Translations under genes and position numbers: made by a program | From: Metallyticus violacea | Lineage: Eukaryota; Arthropoda; Insecta; Mantodea; Metallyticidae | Direction: 5' to 3' | Length of the DNA stretch: 64,000 nt | Assembly (NCBI GenBank): GCA_030762175.1 | Contig: CM060834.1 | Span: 64,213,501 to 64,277,500 of the forward strand | Shown: positions 25,301-37,300 of the stretch, one piece after another | Layout: each line of letters opens with the position of its first letter | Numbering within the stretch: position 1 is the first letter of the stretch | The notes under the pieces: model-generated | What the model saw: the letters and a program-made list of their open reading frames with translations, nothing else | Told to the model about the DNA's origin: nothing | Database searches by the model: none

Positions 25301-26507
25301 TCTCGAAAAGAAAAAAATTTTTTTTCCAAGATTGGAAACCTCGTTAGAATCACTTTTTTTCCGTTCTTATTTGAGATAACTGGTTCTCTTTCATTATACT
25401 AGTTTGATAGCCTCAGAAAAGCATAGGTATGCGCAAAGAATCTCGAAAAGAAAAAAATTTTTTTTCGAAGTTTGAAAACTTCGTTAGAATCACTTTTTTT
25501 CCGTTCTTATTTGAGATAACTGGTTCTCTTTCATTATACTAGTTTGATAGCCTCAGACAAGCATATTATGCGCAAAGAATCTCGAAAAGAAAAAAATTTT
25601 TTTTCGAAGTTTGGAAACTTCCTTAGAATCACTTTTTTTCCATTCTTATTTGAGATAACTTGTTCTCTTTCATTATACTTGTTTGATAGCCTTAGACAAG
25701 CATATTATGCACAAAGAATCTCGAAAAGAAAAAAATTTTTTTTCGAAGTTTGGAAACTTCGTTAGAATCACTTTTTTTCCGTTCTTATTTAAGATTACTG
25801 GTTCTCTTTCATTATACTAGTTTGATAGCCTCAGACAAGCATATTATGCGCAAAGAATCTCGAAAAGAAAAAATTTTTTTTTCGAAGTTTGGAAACTTCG
25901 TTAGAATCACTTTTTTTCCGTTCTTATTTGAGATAACTTGTTCTCTTTCATTATACTAGTTTGATAGCCTCAGACAAGCATATTATGCGCAAAAAATCTC
26001 GAAAAGAAAAAAATTTTTTTTCGAAGTTTGGAAACTTCTTTAGAATCACTTTTTTTCCGTTCTTATTTGAGATAACTGGTTCTCTTTCATTATACTTGTT
26101 TGATAGCCTGAGAGAAGCATATTATGCCCAAAGAATCTCCAAAAGAAAAAAATTTTTTTTCGAAGTTTGGAAACTTCCTTAGAATCACTTTTTTTCCATT
26201 CTTATTTGAGATAACTTGTTCTCTTTCATTATACTTGTTTGATAGCCTTAGACAAGCATATTATGCGCAAAGAATCTCGAAAAGAAAAAAAATTTTTTTC
26301 GAAGTTTGGAAACTTCGTTAGAATCACTTTTTTTCCGTTCTTATTTAAGATTACTGGTTCTCTTTCATTATACTAGTTTGATAGCCTCAGAAAAGCATAT
26401 TATGCGCAAAGAATCTCTAAAAGAAAAAATTTTTTTTCGAAGTTTGGAAACTTCGTTAGAATCACTTTTTTTCCGTTCTTATTTGAGATAACTGGTTCTC
26501 TTTCATT
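22357..26507 (+). repeat. Complete core HOR unit, 4,151 bp
   Basis: It is bounded by two junction deletions and about 30 monomers long. In order it holds: 136-bp monomer, GGTATG monomer, AATTTCG monomer, two CTACTTTG plus AATATTTT-type monomers separated by CATATTTAG and GTTGG monomers, GAGAGCCTC pair ending in the 7-bp deletion, TTTTTATCC monomer, CCTATGAC monomer with CCAAGATTGG, GGTATG monomer with TTTGAAAAC, and a CATTATGCCC plus AATCTCC monomer. It is the longest uninterrupted version of this order and a good template for the others. Confidence 0.85.
24718..24849 (+). repeat. 132-bp monomer with 7-bp deletion (GCTCGCAC)
   Basis: TTAGAAT is missing between the dyad and the T7 tract, giving GGAAAGCTCGCACTTT. 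The monomer also has CTGGTTTGAG at its start. The same form lies at 28,754, 32,386, 43,049, 46,808 and 54,695, and as a hybrid at 50,960. All are inside the 19-57 kb core, so the deletion probably arose before or during core amplification. Confidence 0.9.
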
Positions 26508-26643
26508 GATAGCCTCAGACAAGCATATGCGCAAAGAATCTCGAAAAGAAAAAAATTTTTTTTCGAAGTTTGGAAACTTCGTTAGAATCACTTTTTTTCC
26601 GTTCTTATTTAAGATAACTTGTTCTCTTTCATTATACTAGTTT
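26379..26643 (+). repeat. Recombinant junction monomers
   Basis: The junction at 26,508 combines features that are separate elsewhere. The monomer before it has GAAAAGCATATTATG and AATCTCT, like the junctions at 15,562 and 19,168, with an A6T8 block one base short. The monomer after it has the 3-bp loss CATATGCGC, like the derived core junctions. The simplest reading is exchange between the two junction lineages within the shared CTTCGTTAGAATCAC region. Confidence 0.7.
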
Positions 26644-27617
26644 GATAGCCTTAGACAAGCATATTATGCGCAAAGAATCTCGAAAAGAAAAAAATTTTTT
26701 TTCGAAGTTTGGAAACTTCGTTAGAATCACTTTTTTTCCGTTCTTATTTGAGATAACTGGTTCTCTTTCATTATACTAGTTTGATAGCCTCAGACAAGCA
26801 TATTATGCGCAAAGAATCTCGAAAAGAAAAAAATTTTTTTTCGAAGTTTGGAAACTTCCTTAGAATCACTTTTTTTCCATTCTTATTTGAGATAACTTGT
26901 TCTCTTTCATTATACTTGTTTGATAGCCTTAGACAAGCATATTATGCGCAAAGAATCTCGAAAAGAAAAAAATTTTTTTTCGAAGTTTGGAAACTTCGTT
27001 AGAATCACTTTTTTTGCGTTCTTATTTAAGATTACTGGTTCTCCTTCATTATACTAGTTTGATAGCCTCAGAAAAGCATAGGTATGCGCAAAGAATCTCG
27101 AAAAGAAAAAAAATTTTTTTCGAAGTTTGGAAACTTCGTTAGAAATACTTTTTTTACGTTCTTATTTGAGATAACTGGTTCTCTTTCATTATACTAGTTT
27201 GATAGCCTCAGACAAGCATATTATGCGCAAAGAATCTCGAAAAGAAAAATTTTTTTTTTCGAAGTTTGGAAACTTCCTTAGAATCACTTTTTTTCCATTC
27301 TTATTTAAGATTACTGGTTCTCTGTCATTATACTAGTTTGATAGCCTCAGACAAGCATATTATGCGCAAAGAATTTCGAAAAGAAAAAATTTTTTTTTCG
27401 AAGTTTGGAAACTTCGTTAGAATCACTTTTTTTCCGTTCTTATTTGAGATAACTTGTTCTCTTTCATTATACTAGTTTGATAGCCTCAGACAAGCATATT
27501 ATGCACAAAGAATGTCGAAAAGAAAAAAATTTTATTTCGAAGTTTGGAAACTTCGTTAGAATCACTTTTTTTCCGTTCTTATTTGAGATAACTGGTTCTC
27601 TTTCATTATACTACTTT

Positions 27618-27780
27618 GATAGCCTCAGAAAAGCATATTATGCGCAAAGAATCTCGAAAAGAAAAATATTTTTTTTCGAAGTTTGGAAACTATTTTTTTT
27701 CGAAGTTTGGAAACTTCGTTAGAATCACTTTTTTTCCGTTCTTATTTGAGATAACTTGTTCTCTTTCATTATACTAGTTT
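27618..27780 (+). repeat. 163-bp hybrid monomer with 24-bp internal duplication
   Basis: The segment from TATTTTTTTT through GGAAAC is present twice in tandem. The monomer starts like the CTACTTTG monomer at 23,465 but ends like the next monomer, with TGAGATAACTTG. It is therefore the product of unequal exchange between neighbours offset by 24 bp within the T-rich block and dyad. The net change is -115 bp (one monomer minus 24). This is exactly the difference between the two offsets on either side: 4,151 bp upstream of it and 4,036 bp downstream. Confidence 0.9.
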
Positions 27781-30700
27781 GATAGCCTTAGACAAGCATA
27801 TTATGCGCAAAGAATCTCGAAAAGAAAAAAATTTTTTTTCGAAGTTTGGAAACTTCGTTGGAATCACATTTTTTCCGTTCTTATTTAAGATTAATGGTTC
27901 TCTTTCATTATACTAGTTTGATAGCCTCAGACAAGCATATTATGCGGAAAGAATGTCGAAAAGAAAAAAATTTTATTTCGAAGTTTGGAAACTTCGTTAG
28001 AATCACTTTTTTTCCGTTCTTATTTGAGATAACTGGTTCTCTTTCATTATACTACTTTGATAGCCTCAGAAAAGCATATTATGCGCAAAGAATCTCGAAA
28101 AGAAAAATATTTTTTTTCGAAGTTTGGAAACTTCGTTAGAATCACTTTTTTTCCGTTCTTATTTAAGATTACTGGTTCTCTTTCATTATACTAGTTTGAT
28201 AGCCTCAGACAAGCATATTTAGCGCGAAGAATCTCGAAAAGAAAAAAATTTTTTTTCGAAAATTGGAAACTTCGTTAGAATCACTTTTTTTCCGTTCTTA
28301 TTTGAGATAACTTGTTCTCTTTCATTATACTAGTTTGATAGCCTGAGACAAGCATATTATGCGCAAAGAATCTCGAAAAGAAAAAAATTTTTTTTCGAAG
28401 TTTGGAAACTTCGTTAGAATCACTTTTTTTCCGTTCTTATTTGAGATAACTTGTTCTCTTTCATTATACTAGTTTGATAGCCTTAGACAAGCATATTATG
28501 CGCAAAGAATCTCGAAAAGAAAAAAATTTTTTTTCGAAGTTTGGAAACTTCGTTGGAATCACTTTTTTTCCGTTCTTATTTGAGATAACTGGTTCTCTTT
28601 CATTATACTAGTTTGAGAGCCTCAGAAAAGCACATTATGCGCAAAGAATCTCGAAAAGAAAAAATTTTTTTTTCGAAGATTGGAAAGCTCGTTAGAATCA
28701 CTTTTTTTCCGTTCGTATTTGAGATAACTGGTTCTCTTTCATTATACTGGTTTGAGAGCCTCAGAAAAGCATATTATGCGCAAAGAATCTCGAAAAGAAA
28801 AAAATTTTTTTTCGAAGATTGGAAAGCTCGCACTTTTTTTCCGTTCTTATTTGAGATAACTGGTTCTCTTTCATTATACTAGTTTGATAGCCTCAGACAA
28901 GCATATTATGCGCAAAGAATCTCGAAAAGAAAAAAAATTTTTTTCGAAGTTTGGAAACTTTCTTAGAATCACTTTTTATCCATTCTTATTTGAGATAACT
29001 TGTTCTCTTTCATTATACTAGTTTGATAGTCTTAGACAAGCATATTATGCGCAAAGAATCTCGAAAAGAAAAAAATTTTTTTTCGAAGTTTGGAAACTTC
29101 CTTAGAATCACTTTTTTTCCGTTCTTATTTGAGATAACTGGTTCTCTTTCATTATACTTGTTTGATAACCTCAGACAAGCATATTATGCGCAAAGAATGT
29201 CGAAAAGAAAAAAATTTTATTTCGAAGTTTGGAAACTTCGTTAGAATCACTTTTTTTCCGTTCTTATTTGAGATAACTTGTTCTCTTTCATTATACTAGT
29301 TTGATAGCCTATGACAAGCATATTATGCGCAAAGAATCTCGAAAAGAAAAAAATTTTTTTTCCAAGATTGGAAACCTCGTTAGAATCACTTTTTTTCCGT
29401 TCTTATTTGAGATAACTGGTTCTCTTTCATTATACTAGTTTGATAGCCTCAGAAAAGCATAGGTATGCGCAAAGAATCTCGAAAAGAAAAAAATTTTTTT
29501 TCGAAGTTTGAAAACTTCGTTAGAATCACTTTTTTTCCGTTCTTATTTGAGATAACTGGTTCTCTTTCATTATACTAGTTTGATAGCCTCAGACAAGCAT
29601 ATTATGCGCAAAGAATCTCGAAAAGAAAAAAATTTTTTTTCGAAGTTTGGAAACTTCCTTAGAATCACTTTTTTTCCATTCTTATTTGAGATAACTTGTT
29701 CTCTTTCATTATACTTGTTTGATAGCCTTAGACAAGCATATTATGCACAAAGAATCTCGAAAAGAAAAAAATTTTTTTTCGAAGTTTGGAAACTTCGTTA
29801 GAATCACTTTTTTTCCGTTCTTATTTAAGATTACTGGTTCTCTTTCATTATACTAGTTTGATAGCCTCAGACAAGCATATTATGCGCAAAGAATCTCGAA
29901 AAGAAAAAATTTTTTTTTCGAAGTTTGGAAACTTCGTTAGAATCACTTTTTTTCCGTTCTTATTTGAGATAACTTGTTCTCTTTCATTATACTAGTTTGA
30001 TAGCCTTAGACAAGCATATTATGCGCAAAAAATCTCGAAAAGAAAAAAATTTTTTTTCGAAGTTTGGAAACTTCTTTAGAATCACTTTTTTTCCGTTCTT
30101 ATTTGAGATAACTGGTTCTCTTTCATTATACTTGTTTGATAGCCTGAGACAAGCATATTATGCGCAAAGAATCTCGAAAAGAAAAAAATTTTTTTTCGAA
30201 GTTTGGAAACTACCTTAGAATCACTTTTTTTCCGTTCTTATTTGAGATAACTTGTTCTCTTTAATTATACTAGTTTGATAGCCTTAGACAAGCATATTAT
30301 GCGCAAAGAATCTCGAAAAGAAAAAAATTTTTTTTCGAAGTTTGGAAACTTCCTTAGAATCACTTTTTTTCCATTCTTATTTGAGATAACTTGTTCTCTT
30401 TCATTATACTTGTTTGATAGCCTGAGACAAGCATATTATGCGCAAAGAATCTCGAAAAGAAAAAAATTTTTTTTCGAAGTTTGGAAACTTCGTTAGAATC
30501 ACTTTTTTTCCGTTCTTATTTGAGATAACTGGTTCTTTTTCATTATACTAGTTTGATAGCCTCAGACAAGCATATAATGCGCAAAGAATCTCGAAAAGAA
30601 AAAAATTTTTTTTCGAAGTTTGGAAACTTCCTTAGAATCACTTTCTTTCCATTCTTATTTGAGATAACTTGTTCTCTTTCATTATACTTGTTTGATAGCC

Positions 30701-31249
30701 TCAGACAAGCATATTATGCGCAAAGAATGTCGAAAAGAAAAAAATTTTATTTCGAAGTTTGGAAACTTCGTTAGAATCACTTTTTTTCCGTTCTTATTTA
30801 AGATTACTGGTTCTCTTTCATTATACAAGTTTGATAGCCTCAGACAAGCATATTATGCGCAAAGAATGTCGAAAAGAAAAAAATTTTATTTCGAAGTTAG
30901 GAAACTTCGTTAGAATCACTTTTTTTCCGTTCTTATTTTAGATAACTGGTTCTCTTTCATTATACTAGTTTGATAGCCTCAGACAAGCATATTATGCGCA
31001 AAGAATCTCGAAAAGAAAAAAAATTTTTTTCGAAGTTTGGAAACTTCCTTAGAATCACTTTTTATCCATTCTTATTTGAGATAACTTGTTCTCTTTCATT
31101 ATACAAGTTTGATAGTCTTAGACAAGCATATTATGCGCAAAGAATGTCGAAAAGAAAAAAATTTTATTTCGAAGTTTGGAAACTTCGTTAGAATCACTTT
31201 TTTTCCGTTCTTATTTGAGATAACTGGTTCTCTTTCATTATACTACTTT
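27618..31249 (+). repeat. 3,632-bp HOR, first of two adjacent copies
   Basis: It begins with the 163-bp hybrid monomer and runs to the next hybrid monomer 3,632 bp later. Its interior repeats 23.75-26.1 kb at an offset of 4,036 bp. It then continues through monomers with TTTAATTATAC (about 30,263), CATATAATG (about 30,571) and CTTTCTTTCC (about 30,643) that are absent from the 22-26 kb unit. Confidence 0.9.
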
Positions 31250-34200
31250 GATAGCCTCAGAAAAGCATATTATGCGCAAAGAATCTCGAAAAGAAAAATA
31301 TTTTTTTTCGAAGTTTGGAAACTATTTTTTTTCGAAGTTTGGAAACTTCGTTAGAATCACTTTTTTTCCGTTCTTATTTGAGATAACTTGTTCTCTTTCA
31401 TTATACTAGTTTGATAGCCTTAGACAAGCATATTATGCGCAAAGAATCTCGAAAAGAAAAAAATTTTTTTTCGAAGTTTGGAAACTTCGTTGGAATCACA
31501 TTTTTTCCGTTCTTATTTAAGATTAATGGTTCTCTTTCATTATATTAGTTTGATAGCCTCAGACAAGCATATTATGCGCAAAGAATGTCGAAAAGAAAAA
31601 AATTTTATTTCGAAGTTTGGAAACTTCGTTAGAATCACTTTTTTTCCGTTCTTATTTGAGATAACTGGTTCTCTTTCATTATACTACTTTGATAGCCTCA
31701 GAAAAGCATATTATGCGCAAAGAATCTCGAAAAGAAAAATATTTTTTTTCGAAGTTTGGAAACTTCGTTAGAATCACTTTTTTTCCGTTCTTATTTAAGA
31801 TTACTGGTTCTCTTTCATTATACTAGTTTGATAGCCTCAGACAAGCATATTTAGCGCGAAGAATCTCGAAAAGAAAAAAATTTTTTTTCGAAAATTGGAA
31901 ACTTCGTTAGAATCACTTTATTTCCGTTCTTATTTGAGATAACTTGTTCTCTTTCATTATACTAGTTTGATAGCCTGAGACAAGCATATTATGCGCAAAG
32001 AATCTCGAAAAGAAAAAAATTTTTTTTCGAAGTTTGGAAACTTCGTTAGAATTACTTTTTTTCCGTTCTTATTTGAGATAACTTGTTCTCTTTCATTATA
32101 CTAGTTTGATAGCCTTAGACAAGCATATTATGCGCAAAGAATCTCGAAAAGAAAAAAATTTTTTTTCGAAGTTTGGAAACTTCGTTGGAATCACTTTTTT
32201 TCCGTTTTTATTTGAGATAACTGGTTCTCTTTCATTATACTAGTTTGAGAGCCTCAGAAAAGCACATTATGCGCAAAGAATCTCGAAAAGAAAAAAATTT
32301 TTTTTCGAAGATTGGAAAGCTCGTTAGAATCACTTTTTTTCCGTTCGTATTTGAGATAACTGGTTCTCTTTCATTATACTGGTTTGAGAGCCTCAGAAAA
32401 GCATATTATGCGCAAAGAATCTCGAAAAGAAAAAAATTTTTTTTCGAAGATTGGAAAGCTCGCACTTTTTTTCCGTTCTTATTTGAGATAACTGGTTCTC
32501 TTTCATTATACTAGTTTGATAGCCTCAGACAAGCATATTATGCGCAAAGAATCTCGAAAAGAAAAAAAATTTTTTTCGAAGTTTGGAAACTTTCTTAGAA
32601 TCACTTTTTATCCATTCTTATTTGAGATAACTTGTTCTCTTTCATTATACTAGTTTGATAGTCTTAGACAAGCATATTATGCGCAAAGAATCTCGAAAAG
32701 AAAAAAATTTTTTTTCGAAGTTTGGAAACTTCCTTAGAATCACTTTTTTTCCGTTCTTATTTGAGATAACTGGTTCTCTTTCATTATACTTGTTTGATAA
32801 CCTCAGACAAGCATATTATGCGCAAAGAATGTCGAAAAGAAAAAAATTTTATTTCGAAGTTTGGAAACTTCGTTAGAATCACTTTTTTTCCGTTCTTATT
32901 TGAGATAACTTGTTCTCTTTCATTATACTAGTTTGATAGCCTATGACAAGCATATTATGCGCAAAGAATCTCGAAAAGAAAAAAATTTTTTTTCCAAGAT
33001 TGGAAACCTCGTTAGAATCACTTTTTTTCCGTTCTTATTTGAGATAACTGGTTCTCTTTCATTATACTAGTTTGATAGCCTCAGAAAAGCATAGGTATGC
33101 GCAAAGAATCTCGAAAAGAAAAAAATTTTTTTTCGAAGTTTGAAAACTTCGTTAGAATCACTTTTTTTCCGTTCTTATTTGAGATAACTGGTTCTCTTTC
33201 ATTATACTAGTTTGATAGCCTCAGACAAGCATATTATGCGCAAAGAATCTCGAAAAGAAAAAAATTTTTTTTCGAAGTTTGGAAACTTCCTTAGAATCAC
33301 TTTTTTTCCATTCTTATTTGAGATAACTTGTTCTCTTTCATTATACTTGTTTGATAGCCTTAGACAAGCATATTATGCACAAAGAATCTCGAAAAGAAAA
33401 AAATTTTTTTTCGAAGTTTGGAAACTTCGTTAGAATCACTTTTTTTCCGTTCTTATTTAAGATTACTGGTTCTCTTTCATTATACTAGTTTGATAGCCTC
33501 AGACAAGCATATTATGCGCAAAGAATCTCGAAAAGAAAAAATTTTTTTTTCGAAGTTTGGAAACTTCGTTAGAATCACTTTTTTTCCGTTCTTATTTGAG
33601 ATAACTTGTTCTCTTTCATTATACTAGTTTGATAGCCTTAGACAAGCATATTATGCGCAAAAAATCTCGAAAAGAAAAAAATTTTTTTTCGAAGTTTGGA
33701 AACTTCTTTAGAATCACTTTTTTTCCGTTCTTATTTGAGATAACTGGTTCTCTTTCATTATACTTGTTTGATAGCCTGAGACAAGCATATTATGCGCAAA
33801 GAATCTCGAAAAGAAAAAAATTTTTTTTCGAAGTTTGGAAACTACCTTAGAATCACTTTTTTTCCGTTCTTATTTGAGATAACTTGTTCTCTTTAATTAT
33901 ACTAGTTTGATAGCCTTAGACAAGCATATTATGCGCAAAGAATCTCGAAAAGAAAAAAATTTTTTTTCGAAGTTTGGAAACTTCCTTAGAATCACTTTTT
34001 TTCCATTCTTATTTGAGATAACTTGTTCTCTTTCATTATACTTGTTTGATAGCCTGAGACAAGCATATTATGCGCAAAGAATCTCGAAAAGAAAAAAATT
34101 TTTTTTCGAAGTTTGGAAACTTCGTTAGAATCACTTTTTTTCCGTTCTTATTTGAGATAACTGGTTCTTTTTCATTATACTAGTTTGATAGCCTCAGACA

Positions 34201-34740
34201 AGCATATAATGCGCAAAGAATCTCGAAAAGAAAAAAATTTTTTTTCGAAGTTTGGAAACTTCCTTAGAATCACTTTCTTTCCATTCTTATTTGAGATAAC
34301 TTGTTCTCTTTCATTATACTTGTTTGATAGCCTCAGACAAGCATATTATGCGCAAAGAATGTCGAAAAGAAAAAAATTTTATTTCGAAGTTTGGAAACTT
34401 CGTTAGAATCACTTTTTTTCCGTTCTTATTTAAGATTACTGGTTCTCTTTCATTATACTAGTTTGATAGCCTCAGACAAGCATATTATGCGCAAAGAATG
34501 TCGAAAAGAAAAAAATTTTATTTCGAAGTTAGGAAACTTCGTTAGAATCACTTTTTTTCCGTTCTTATTTTAGATAACTGGTTCTCTTTCATTATACTAG
34601 TTTGATAGCCTCAGACAAGCATATTATGCGCAAAGAATCTCGAAAAGAAAAAAAATTTTTTTCGAAGTTTGGAAACTTCCTTAGAATCACTTTTTATCCA
34701 TTCTTATTTGAGATAACTTGTTCTCTTTCATTATACAAGT
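31250..34740 (+). repeat. 3,632-bp HOR, second adjacent copy
   Basis: It is colinear with 27,618-31,110 at a constant offset of 3,632 bp, including the hybrid monomer (31,250-31,412), the 132-bp monomer at 32,386, the TTTAATTATAC change and the CTTTCTTTCC change. The constant offset over about 3.5 kb means no net indel since duplication. Small private differences remain, such as TATATTAGTTTG at about 31,543 and CACTTTATTTCC at about 31,915. Confidence 0.92.
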
Positions 34741-37300
34741 TTGATAGTCTTAGACAAGCATATTATGCGCAAAGAATCTCGAAAAGAAAAAAATTTTTTT
34801 TCGAAGTTTGGAAACTTCGTTAGAATCACTTTTTTCCGTTCTTATTTAAGATAACTTGTTCTCTTTCATTATACTAGTTTGATAGCCTGAGACAAGCATA
34901 TTATGCGCAAAGAATCTCGAAAAGAAAAAAATTTTTTTTCGAAGTTTGGAAACTTCGTTAGAATCACTTTTTTTCCGTTCTTATTTGAGATAACTGGTTC
35001 TCTTCCATTATACTAGTTTAATAGCCTCAGACAAGCATATTATGCCCAAAGAATCTCCAAAAGAAAAAAATTTTTTTTCGAAGTTTGGAAACTTCCTTAG
35101 AATCACTTTTTTTCCATTCTTATTTGAGATAACTTGTTCTCTTTCATTATACTTGTTTGATAGCCTTAGACAAGCATATTATGCGCAAAGAATCTCGAAA
35201 AGAAAAAAATTTTTTTTCGAAGTTTGGAAACTTCGTTAGAATCACTTTTTTTCCGTTCTTATTTAAGATTACTGGTTCTCTTTCATTATACTAGTTTGAT
35301 AGCCTCAGAAAAGCATATTATGCGCAAAGAATCTCTAAAAGAAAAAATTTTTTTTTCGAAGTTTGGAAACTTCGTTAGAATCACTTTTTTTCCGTTCTTA
35401 TTTGAGATAACTGGTTCTCTTTCATTATACTAGTTTGATAGCCTCAGAAAGCATAGGTATGCGCAAAGAATTTCGAAAAGAAAAAAATTTTTTTTCGAAG
35501 TTTGGAAACTTCGTTAGAATCACTTTTTTTCCGTTCTTATTTGAGATAACTGGATCTCTTTCATTGATAGCCTCAGACAAGCATATGCGCAAAGAATCTC
35601 GAAAAGAAAAAAATTTTTTTTCGAAGTTTGGAAACTTCGTTAGAATCACTTTTTTTCCGTTCTTATTTAAGATAACTTGTTCTCTTTCATTATACTAGTT
35701 TGATAGCCTTAGACAAGCATATTATGCGCAAAGAATCTCGAAAAGAAAAAAATTTTTTTTCGAAGTTTGGAAACTTCGTTAGAATCACTTTTTTTCCGTT
35801 CTTATTTGAGATAACTGGTTCTCTTTCATTATACTAGTTTGATAGCCTCAGACAAGCATATTATGCGCAAAGAATCTCGAAAAGAAAAAAATTTTTTTTC
35901 GAAGTTTGGAAACTTCCTTAGAATCACTTTTTTTCCATTCTTATTTGAGATAACTTGTTCTCTTTCATTATACTTGTTTGATAGCCTTAGACAAGCATAT
36001 TATGCGCAAAGAATCTCGAAAAGAAAAAAATTTTTTTTCGAAGTTTGGAAACTTCGTTAGAATCACTTTTTTTGCGTTCTTATTTAAGATTACTGGTTCT
36101 CCTTCATTATACTAGTTTGATAGCCTCAGAAAAGCATAGGTATGCGCAAAGAATCTCGAAAAGAAAAAAAATTTTTTTCGAAGTTTGGAAACTTCGTTAG
36201 AATCACTTTTTTTACGTTCTTATTTGAGATAACTGGTTCTCTTTCATTATACTAGTTTGATAGCCTCAGACAAGCATATTATGCGCAAAGAATCTCGAAA
36301 AGAAAAAATTTTTTTTTCGAAGTTTGGAAACTTCCTTAGAATCACTTTTTTTCCATTCTTATTTAAGATTACTGGTTCTCTGTCATTATACTAGTTTGAT
36401 AGCCTCAGACAAGCATATTATGCGCAAAGAATTTCGAAAAGAAAAAAATTTTTTTTCGAAGTTTGGAAACTTCGTTAGAATCACTTTTTTTCCGTTCTTA
36501 TTTGAGATAACTTGTTCTCTTTCATTATACTAGTTTGATAGCCTCAGACAAGCATATTATGCGCAAAGAATGTCGAAAAGAAAAAAATTTTATTTCGAAG
36601 TTTGGAAACTTCGTTAGAATCACTTTTTTTCCGTTCTTATTTGAGATAACTGGTTCTCTTTCATTATACTACTTTGATAGCCTCAGAAAAGCATATTATG
36701 CGCAAAGAATCTCGAAAAGAAAAATATTTTTTTTCGAAGTTTGGAAACTTCGTTAGAATCACTTTTTTTCCGTTCTTATTTAAGATTACTGGTTCTCTTT
36801 CATTATACTAGTTTGATAGCCTCAGACAAGCATATTTAGCGCAAAGAATCTCGAAAAGAAAAAAATTTTTTTTCGAAGTTTGGAAACTTCGTTAGAATCA
36901 CTTTTTTTCCGTTCTTATTTGAGATAACTTGTTCTCTTTCATTATACTAGTTTGATAGCCTTAGACAAGCATATTATGCGCAAAGAATCTCGAAAAGAAA
37001 AAAATTTTTTTTCGAAGTTTGGAAACTTCGTTGGAATCACATTTTTTCCGTTCTTATTTAAGATTAATGGTTCTCTTTCATTATACTAGTTTGATAGCCT
37101 CAGACAAGCATATTATGCGCAAAGAATGTCGAAAAGAAAAAAATTTTATTTCGAAGTTTGGAAACTTCGTTAGAATCACTTTTTTTCCGTTCTTATTTGA
37201 GATAACTGGTTCTCTTTCATTATACTACTTTGATAGCCTCAGAAAAGCATATTATGCGCAAAGAATCTCGAAAAGAAAAATATTTTTTTTCGAAGTTTGG
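34602..37300 (+). repeat. 2.7-kb copy of 21.4-24.1 kb (offset 13,209 bp)
   Basis: Markers match one for one at a fixed offset of 13,209 bp: a shortened T6 tract at about 34,830 (21,621), TTTAATAGCCTC at about 35,020, the derived junction at 35,566, and TTTTTTTGCGTTC at about 36,070. At about 37,300 the copy switches to segment A, so the T-to-T unit 35,566-37,499 is only 1,934 bp. A private change, TGGATCTC at about 35,552, marks this copy. Confidence 0.9.

Larger units (their letters stand above)
18965..25740 (+). repeat. 6.8-kb segment A, first copy (duplicated at +18,331 bp)
   Basis: This run of about 49 monomers reappears at 37,297-44,070. The offset is 18,332 bp, falling to 18,331 after a one-base loss in the A/T block at about 38,102. 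Private markers shared only by the two copies include AATCTCATTAAAG (19,760 and 38,091), A5CAT8 (19,490 and 37,822) and GTTGGCATCACA (20,350 and 38,681). Occasional differences (CTTCCTTAG at about 20,216 against CTTCGTTAG in the copy) show some later divergence. Confidence 0.9.
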
